From Balanoglossus misakiensis (Eukaryota; Hemichordata), in NCBI GenBank assembly GCA_040954595.2, contig CM082592.2, positions 2,666,001 through 2,730,000 of the forward strand: 64,000 nt of DNA, written 5' to 3'. The first letter of the stretch is position 1; each line of letters starts with the position of its first letter. This document shows, piece after piece, positions 62,737-64,000 of this stretch. The translations under genes were made by a program, and so were the position numbers. The notes below the pieces were generated by a model. That model was given only the letters and a program-made list of their open reading frames with translations, had not been told where the DNA came from and ran no database searches.

Positions 62737-64000
62737 GAAACGTGGCTATTCTCTCAAACAGTTCACAGCTTTATTCGAGTGCGGTGTATCACAAACCACT
62801 TCCACACATTGAAGTGTTGTACGCATTCTGGATGCTAAAAATTCACAGCTCGATAATTCCAATTATTTAGTTTTCTGTTGACAACCTTTTGGTTTTATGA
62901 AAATGCATACCGCAAAAACGGGCATTTCATATCCAACACTTTACATCTGGCAATCCAATAGAACCATACCTGGAAACTTTTCCACGCACACTTCTGATAA
63001 AATGCAATTTTCTGTTCGTTATAACATCCCCCAACATCAGTGCTGAATACAGGTTGAAAGTTTAAGATATCTATATATGCAAAACATTGTATCTGGAAGC
63101 TATCGCTACAGACATTAGCTGGAAAATTGGCTGCTTAGAATGCAAAACTGATTTACCTGCGGTGGGATATCATCTTAAAAGCTAGCTTACACACACAGAG
63201 TCAAATTTAACTCACAATAAATGAATACCCTGTACCTAACGTTGTTGTTGATATCGCTAACTAAGTCTTGATGAAACATGACCAGCACGATATTACTACT
63301 TTGACTTTACAAAAAGGATGTGTCCTCTCTACAAGATGTTCAATTTTCCCTAGGCAAAATGAATTCCTGCATACCATCACTTCAGCACGGACGTTGTTTT
63401 GACCATATTTGGTCAAATATGAGTTTTTGGTTTTAACTGCCTCGCTGATGCCAATTTCCAAGGTGAATTTCAGCCGATTTTGGCCCTCGGGGGCAACTCC
63501 GCGATGTTAGCTCTTAACACTGGACAAGTAAATGCAATCTCACAGTGATTGAGACTGAATACCTTGAATAAAGTTCTGCATTGCATATGCCCCCTAGGAA
63601 TTCATATTTTTCAAACACACTGCTGGGAATTTCATTTAAACGCAACTGATTTGTCTGCTCCAGATTTCTCATAACCATCTCTGAATATTCATCCATGGTG
63701 AAATCACGCTGTGGCTCCAACCTACAGCGCCCTTTATTTTTCCACATTTATTGTCTGTCTTTGTCATCTACGAAACGAATTTGTCAATAAATCTTACCAA
63801 CCCACAGTAAAAATTATGGATATGAGACTAGTTCTGTATTAATGTTGATGTATCTAATGGGCTCTGTGTCAAGGAACTGGATCAAATATACAAAACGCTG
63901 AATTTCTAAAAACCCGTCTGTACAGAAGTTACACAGTAATTCTAGACCACAAGTTGCCTTTAACATCACTAATATATTAAACGCAGTCGAGGGGAATGGA

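Larger units (their letters stand above)
42082..64000 (-). other. Upstream Musashi intron, continuing past the window edge
   Basis: The RRM2 exon opens with an acceptor at 42082-42083. No minus-strand exon encoding RRM1, KIFVGG-type RNP2 or the first half of RRM2 could be found to the right edge, so at least 21.9 kb appears intronic. Open frames here are short, and the longest (48356-48856, +) contains no ATG start. Miniature elements and satellites inside are listed separately. Confidence 0.6.

Overview
The window is animal nuclear DNA. It is AT-rich, has very low coding density, spliceosomal GT-AG introns, long mono- and tetranucleotide runs, and many short inverted-repeat elements. The two recognisable genes are a TRIM2/TRIM3-like RING/B-box/filamin/NHL protein with an intronless coding region, and the C-terminal half of a Musashi-family RNA-binding protein. 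These suggest an invertebrate deuterostome, perhaps a hemichordate or lancelet. That placement is inference from the gene types and the TRIM-NHL style; no species marker was seen.

Layout. 1-840: upstream DNA and a probable 5'UTR splice acceptor. 841-3051 (+): TRIM-NHL coding sequence of 736 aa in one exon. 3052 to about 4.1 kb: its probable 3'UTR, with a good CTCF-like site at 3949. 4.9-9 kb: an unusual nest of foldback elements, degenerate tandem repeats and a regular array of about nine palindromes, plus a TTAA-flanked miniature element. 9-18.4 kb: no confident gene. There is one foldback and one possible first exon, and the part next to the Musashi stop is probably its 3'UTR.

18,394-42,081 (-): seven Musashi exons whose splice sites and reading phases join perfectly. 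They give 278 codons, from RNP1 of the second RRM through the Gly/Pro/Tyr/Ala-rich tail to the stop. Introns range from 0.7 to 12.7 kb. Everything from 42,082 to the right edge reads as the upstream Musashi intron; no exon for RRM1 or the first half of RRM2 was found, so the 5' part of the gene must lie beyond 64,000. This intronic DNA carries several miniature inverted-repeat families (at least three occur more than once in the window) and a 57-bp tandem repeat.

The TRIM and Musashi genes are convergent (TRIM on +, Musashi on -, tails facing each other). The sequence shows no functional coupling. Both families are post-transcriptional or neuronal regulators in other animals, but linkage here may be chance. 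The most unusual structure is the palindrome array at 6905-7347 with its adjoining foldbacks.
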